This document shows positions 5,403 through 8,124 of a DNA stretch of 8,124 bases, piece after piece. Under the pieces are notes generated by a model that saw only the letters and a list, made by a program, of their open reading frames with translations, was not told where the DNA came from and made no database searches. Position numbers and translations under genes: made by a program. The stretch covers positions 214 through 8,337 of the forward strand of contig PKYZ01000204.1 of assembly GCA_003132865.1 (NCBI GenBank), in the 5' to 3' direction. The DNA is from Bryobacterales bacterium. Its GTDB lineage: Bacteria > Acidobacteriota > Terriglobia > Bryobacterales > Bryobacteraceae. Position 1 is the stretch's first letter, and every line of letters begins with the position of its first letter.

Positions 5403-7358
5403 ATGCTGCGAAGACCATCGCTCTTATTCCTTGTAGCAAGTGCGGTGCTAGCCGCGCAGGACTTCCGGCTCGGCGTCGATTACTCCCTGCCGATCAACAT
5501 AGGCTCGGCACCTATTACCAACCTGGCGGTTGCGACGGATGCGCAAGGCACCGTCTACACGCTGGTGGGTAACTATATAGGCTCGGAGCAAAGCAGCCTC
5601 GTGAAACTGACCCCGGCGGGGGATGTCGTTTACCAGACGACGCTCTCAATCTACGCGCCGGTCATGGCGGTAGATTCCACAGGAAATGTGTATCTGGCCG
5701 GGAATCCGGGTGGGTCTAGCGTTTTCGTAGAGAAACTAGGGACGAACGGCGCCACGGTGGTGTATCGAACTCCGATCGGCGGGCAGACACCAACCGGAAT
5801 TGCCGTCGATTCCAGTGGGCGCGTTTATGTCACCGGTAGAGCGTTTCAGGGCATGCAGACCACGCCGGGCGCCTTTCAGTCAACCGCAACCAACGCCAAC
5901 GCCGACAACGGATTCGTGGTGCGCCTGAAAGCGGATGGCTCCGTCGATTACGCGACGTATCTAGGCGGCGGCATACCCGCCGGGATCGCCGCCGATAACT
6001 CCGGGAACGCGTTCGTCACCGGGACTGATTACTTGGGAAACTACCCGATCACACCCGGCGCTTACCTTTCAAGCGGCTCTTCGTACCTTACGCGCCTGAA
6101 TTCCAGCGGCACGGGACTGATTTATTCCACATTTACGGCGGGTAGCACAGCCTGCTGTGTCGCCGTGGACTCCGCTGATAATGCGACGGTGGCTGTCCAG
6201 GGCAACAGCGGTACGGATTTTCTGGTCATGCGCTTCAATGCCCAAGGCACTGGGGTTACGTTTTCGCAGGACCTGTCTGGGTCGGCGCTGCCGGCCGGAT
6301 TGGCACTGGATGGGGCAGGCAATAGCTACGTCGTATTGTCTGCTGGCGCGCCGAACGGCATTATTGCGCCGCCGGTCGCCGCCAATTACCCGGCGAAGGA
6401 CAGCGTGACCCCGTGCTCCGCCGGTCCGAACTCAGCGCTCGCCGTGCTCGATTCGAGCGGCAGCCTCTTACAGGCCACCTACATCCCGGTCACAGAGGGG
6501 GGCTTTGGCGGGTTCCCACCGGCGGTGGCCGTAGGCGCAAACTCAACGGTCGACGTGCTCGGTGTGACGTTGGGAACGGCGGGCAGCGAATCGCCGACTC
6601 TGATCCAATTCTCGCCGAACCTGAACGCGCCAATCGTGCAGCTCGCGTGTGTCGGCAATGCCGCCAATTATGACAGCACGGCGATCTCGAGCGGTGAGTT
6701 GGTAAGCTTGTTCGGACAAGGACTGGGACCGGTCACTGGCGCGCAGCCGAAGGTGAGCATGCAGACCGGATTTCCGACCGAACTGGCCGGCGTCCGAGTG
6801 ACTTTTGACGGAACGCCAGGACCGCTATTGTACGTGCAGGAAGGCCAGATCAACGCGATCGCCCCGTGGTCGCTTGTGAGCGGCCGGAAGGTGGACGTTT
6901 GCGTCAATTACATGGGCGCCACCACAAACTGCATCACGCGGACGGCCGTGGATGCCCATCCAGGAGTTTTCACGCTGAACGGTTCTACGCTCGCCCTGAA
7001 TCAGGATGGAACCATCAACTCGGCTTCCAACCCGGCGCCAACTGGGACCTATGTGACGGTCTTCGCGACCGGGCTGGGGCCGATCAAACCGGCGCAGCCG
7101 GATGGCGGCATCGTAGGGCTTCCGTTGCCGGTCAATGCGCTGCCGGTAACATTGACGTCGATTATGCAGGGCCTCCCGATCTTCATGCCACCAGGAAGTC
7201 CGACCACTGTGCCCCTCACCGTGCAGTACGCCGGCCCGGCTCCCTTCGAGGTCGCCGGAGTCACTCAGATCAACTTTGTGGCTAACGGGTATGGCTGGCC
7301 CATCTCACTGGTTGCCGGGACGGGTCAGTGCTGGCTTTACGTGTTTCCGGGGCCGTAG
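5403..7358 (+). CDS. Secreted beta-propeller (SBBP-type) protein with TIGR03437 domain
   Basis: This 651-residue protein starts at ATG 5403. That start is preferred over the upstream GTG 5364 because a signal peptide follows at once (MLRRPS, then LLFLVASAVLAAQ, probable cut near residue 19). Residues about 40-405 hold propeller repeats of the form A-x-D-x-x-G-N-x-Y-V-x-G: DAQGTVYTLVG (46), DSTGNVYLAG (91), DSSGRVYVTG (136), DNSGNAFVTG (198), DSADNATVAVQG (256) and DGAGNSYVVLS (303). These match SBBP repeats. Residues about 415-650 are the TIGR03437 domain, with VGNAANYDSTAISSGELVSLFGQGLGP, GQINAIAPW (481-489) and QINFVAN (622-628). The function of these exported proteins is unknown; cell-surface binding or adhesion is a guess. 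The gene stands alone, in the opposite orientation to its neighbours. There is no strong ribosome site (AGGAAG is 18 bp upstream). Confidence 0.88.
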   Translation: MLRRPSLLFLVASAVLAAQDFRLGVDYSLPINIGSAPITNLAVATDAQGTVYTLVGNYIGSEQSSLVKLTPAGDVVYQTTLSIYAPVMAVDSTGNVYLAGNPGGSSVFVEKLGTNGATVVYRTPIGGQTPTGIAVDSSGRVYVTGRAFQGMQTTPGAFQSTATNANADNGFVVRLKADGSVDYATYLGGGIPAGIAADNSGNAFVTGTDYLGNYPITPGAYLSSGSSYLTRLNSSGTGLIYSTFTAGSTACCVAVDSADNATVAVQGNSGTDFLVMRFNAQGTGVTFSQDLSGSALPAGLALDGAGNSYVVLSAGAPNGIIAPPVAANYPAKDSVTPCSAGPNSALAVLDSSGSLLQATYIPVTEGGFGGFPPAVAVGANSTVDVLGVTLGTAGSESPTLIQFSPNLNAPIVQLACVGNAANYDSTAISSGELVSLFGQGLGPVTGAQPKVSMQTGFPTELAGVRVTFDGTPGPLLYVQEGQINAIAPWSLVSGRKVDVCVNYMGATTNCITRTAVDAHPGVFTLNGSTLALNQDGTINSASNPAPTGTYVTVFATGLGPIKPAQPDGGIVGLPLPVNALPVTLTSIMQGLPIFMPPGSPTTVPLTVQYAGPAPFEVAGVTQINFVANGYGWPISLVAGTGQCWLYVFPGP

Positions 7359-7418
7359 CGGCACACATCGCGTCAGGCTAGCCACCCTGGCAGAAACGCA
7401 GGTCGCTATCGTGAAGGC

Positions 7419-7646
7419 TACCAGGGAGCACCCGAACCGATCCAGTTTCGAGATCAGCAGGCAGTCGAATTTCCTTGACATGGCATCGGCCATCAGGCGA
7501 TTCAGGCCCGGTCTGCTGGCCTTGGCGCCGCTGATGGTGTCCGGGTAGGTTTCTACGATCTGCCAGCCCTGCCGGCCGGCGTAATCCTGGATTTCGCGGG
7601 GTTGAAGCTCCGGGTTCTGATCGGCGGTGCCAAGACGAACCTGCAT
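7419..7646 (-). pseudogene. Serine recombinase (resolvase/invertase) fragment, catalytically dead
   Basis: From ATG 7646 the frame reads MQVRLGTADQNPELQPREI, then WQIVETYPDTISGAKASRPGLNRLM and FDCLLISKLDRFG. This is the N-terminal catalytic domain of small serine recombinases, which normally begins Y-x-R-V-S-T-x-D-Q and has K-L-D-R-x-G-R-S. Two key positions are lost: the nucleophilic serine of RVST is Gly6 (RLGT), and the active-site arginine of DRxGRS is Cys73. Similarity stops at about residue 76 (7419). The frame then runs on as unrelated sequence to 7305, into the 3' end of the convergent propeller gene. The DNA-binding helix-turn-helix and the rest of the catalytic domain are missing. 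It is a relic of a transposon, invertase or plasmid resolution gene; which one cannot be told. Confidence 0.85.
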
Positions 7647-7787
7647 AAACCCCGGGAAGTCGCCCAGCGTTTACCTATGATTGTCGAGTGTCGCCGGAGC
7701 GCCGAACTTTCCGGTCGGTTGGCGGCACAACTGGTAGCTGAAAATGGGCACGTTGGCCTGAAGTCCGGTTGTGGGAAGTTTCACGTT

Positions 7788-7821
7788 GCTGGTTTGTCGG
7801 CAAACCGGAGAGCCGACCAGC
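7788..7821. other. Imperfect long hairpin in the spacer next to the LysE gene
   Basis: GCTGG (7788-7792) pairs with CCAGC (7817-7821) and TCGGC (7797-7801) with GCCGA (7812-7816). TTTG bulges out on the left arm and AAACCGGAGA forms the loop. An alternative hairpin with stem GGTTTG/CAAACC (7791-7796 and 7801-7806) and loop TCGG competes with it. It lies about 80 bp past the LysE stop codon on the minus strand, but no T-run follows in that direction. On the plus strand TTTTT comes 8 bp after it without an upstream gene. It is therefore not a convincing intrinsic terminator. Confidence 0.35.
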
Positions 7822-7900
7822 CGGGGGCATTTTTGGGTGAGTGCACGCGGTCGGGATGCGCTCCAACGGCGACGATATTTTACAGCCCATGACACAATAT

Positions 7901-8124
7901 CTAGCGGCGCCTCTCGAGGGCAAGACCGAGTCCGGCGCCGATCAGCACAGTTCCGGTGCCGCAATCAAGTCCTCGCGTAACCGTGGGGCGGCGGAGCCAG
8001 GATCGGAGAGGTCCTACAGCGATGGTCAGAAGAGTGAGCCACGACAAGCCTTCCGCAACGTGAATGGACGTGAATAAGAAACTGTACGTCATGATGCTGC
8101 CCCCGCGAGGGATGAATTGCGGGA
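7901..8124 (-). CDS. LysE/RhtB family exporter, C-terminal part
   Basis: The frame is open from the right edge of the window and ends at TAG 7903-7901, giving 73 residues. It opens with PQFIPRGGSI, the conserved L-P-Q-F-I/V-x-P-x-G segment of LysE/RhtB amino-acid exporters. Next come a hydrophobic helix (MTYSFLFTSIHVAEGLSWLTLLTIAVG), a basic loop (RSWLRRPTVTRGLD) and a final helix (GTGTVLIGAGLGLALERRR). These are the last two membrane segments and normal ending of the family, about one third of its usual 200-odd residues. The start is outside the window. An internal ATG (8092) opens a 63-residue frame but would be a false start, since homology continues upstream of it. Such proteins export amino acids or related metabolites from the cytoplasm. 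Substrate unknown. Confidence 0.82.
   Translation of the reverse strand, partial: PQFIPRGGSIMTYSFLFTSIHVAEGLSWLTLLTIAVGPLRSWLRRPTVTRGLDCGTGTVLIGAGLGLALERRR

Noticed and set aside
7359..7418. Intrinsic terminator after the propeller gene
   Set aside because: Only short, weak pairings (for example CAGG/CCTG) are present and there is no T-run.
7671..7964. Minus-strand open frames between the LysE gene and the recombinase relic
   Set aside because: They overlap the LysE C-terminus in another frame and show no family motif or good start; I could not support a gene.
8041..8092. Start of a small membrane protein at ATG 8092
   Set aside because: The conserved LysE-family segment PQFIPRGGSI continues upstream of this ATG to the window edge, so it is an internal methionine.

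Overview
The window looks like a piece of an Acidobacteriota chromosome, most likely from the Bryobacterales/Solibacter group. The strongest clue is the protein at 5403-7358. It joins a beta-propeller with SBBP-like repeats to the C-terminal domain known as TIGR03437 ('Solibacter uncharacterized C-terminal domain'), which is greatly expanded in those genomes. High GC, many secreted proteins and abundant gene debris fit. The assignment is an inference from protein families, not from a marker gene.

Layout. Bases 1-4019 are read from the minus strand. At the left edge is the N-terminus of a secreted S9-type dipeptidyl peptidase, with a TATAAT box so close to its ATG that the mRNA may be leaderless. 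Bases 356-789 hold the wreck of a toxin-antitoxin pair: an antitoxin C-terminus followed by the C-terminal half of a PIN (VapC-like) toxin. Bases 852-4019 form a tight three-gene unit, transcribed in the order MFS exporter, secreted HELGH zinc metalloprotease, secreted thioredoxin-like protein (CPHC). The gaps are 1 and 11 bp. Bases 4020-4320 are a long control region containing a dyad over a possible promoter, an array of TTGTGC/TTGGGC elements spaced 10-11 bp, a 10-bp inverted repeat and a second dyad containing TTGACA.

Bases 4321-5060 contain no recognisable gene. They end in an orphan fragment of an IS66-family first ORF (about 5061-5321). The propeller/TIGR03437 protein follows on the plus strand. 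On the minus strand after it lie an inactivated serine recombinase fragment (7419-7646), about 250 bp without a recognisable gene, and the C-terminal part of a LysE/RhtB-family exporter running off the right edge.

The intact genes suggest secretion and envelope work: two exporters, two exported peptidases, an exported thiol-redox protein and a large exported propeller. Three degraded mobile or selfish elements (toxin-antitoxin, IS66, resolvase) in 8 kb mark this as a decaying accessory region. I see no complete defence system, CRISPR array, tRNA or rRNA. The best candidates for something undescribed are the MFS/metalloprotease/thioredoxin operon and the phased repeat array upstream of it.
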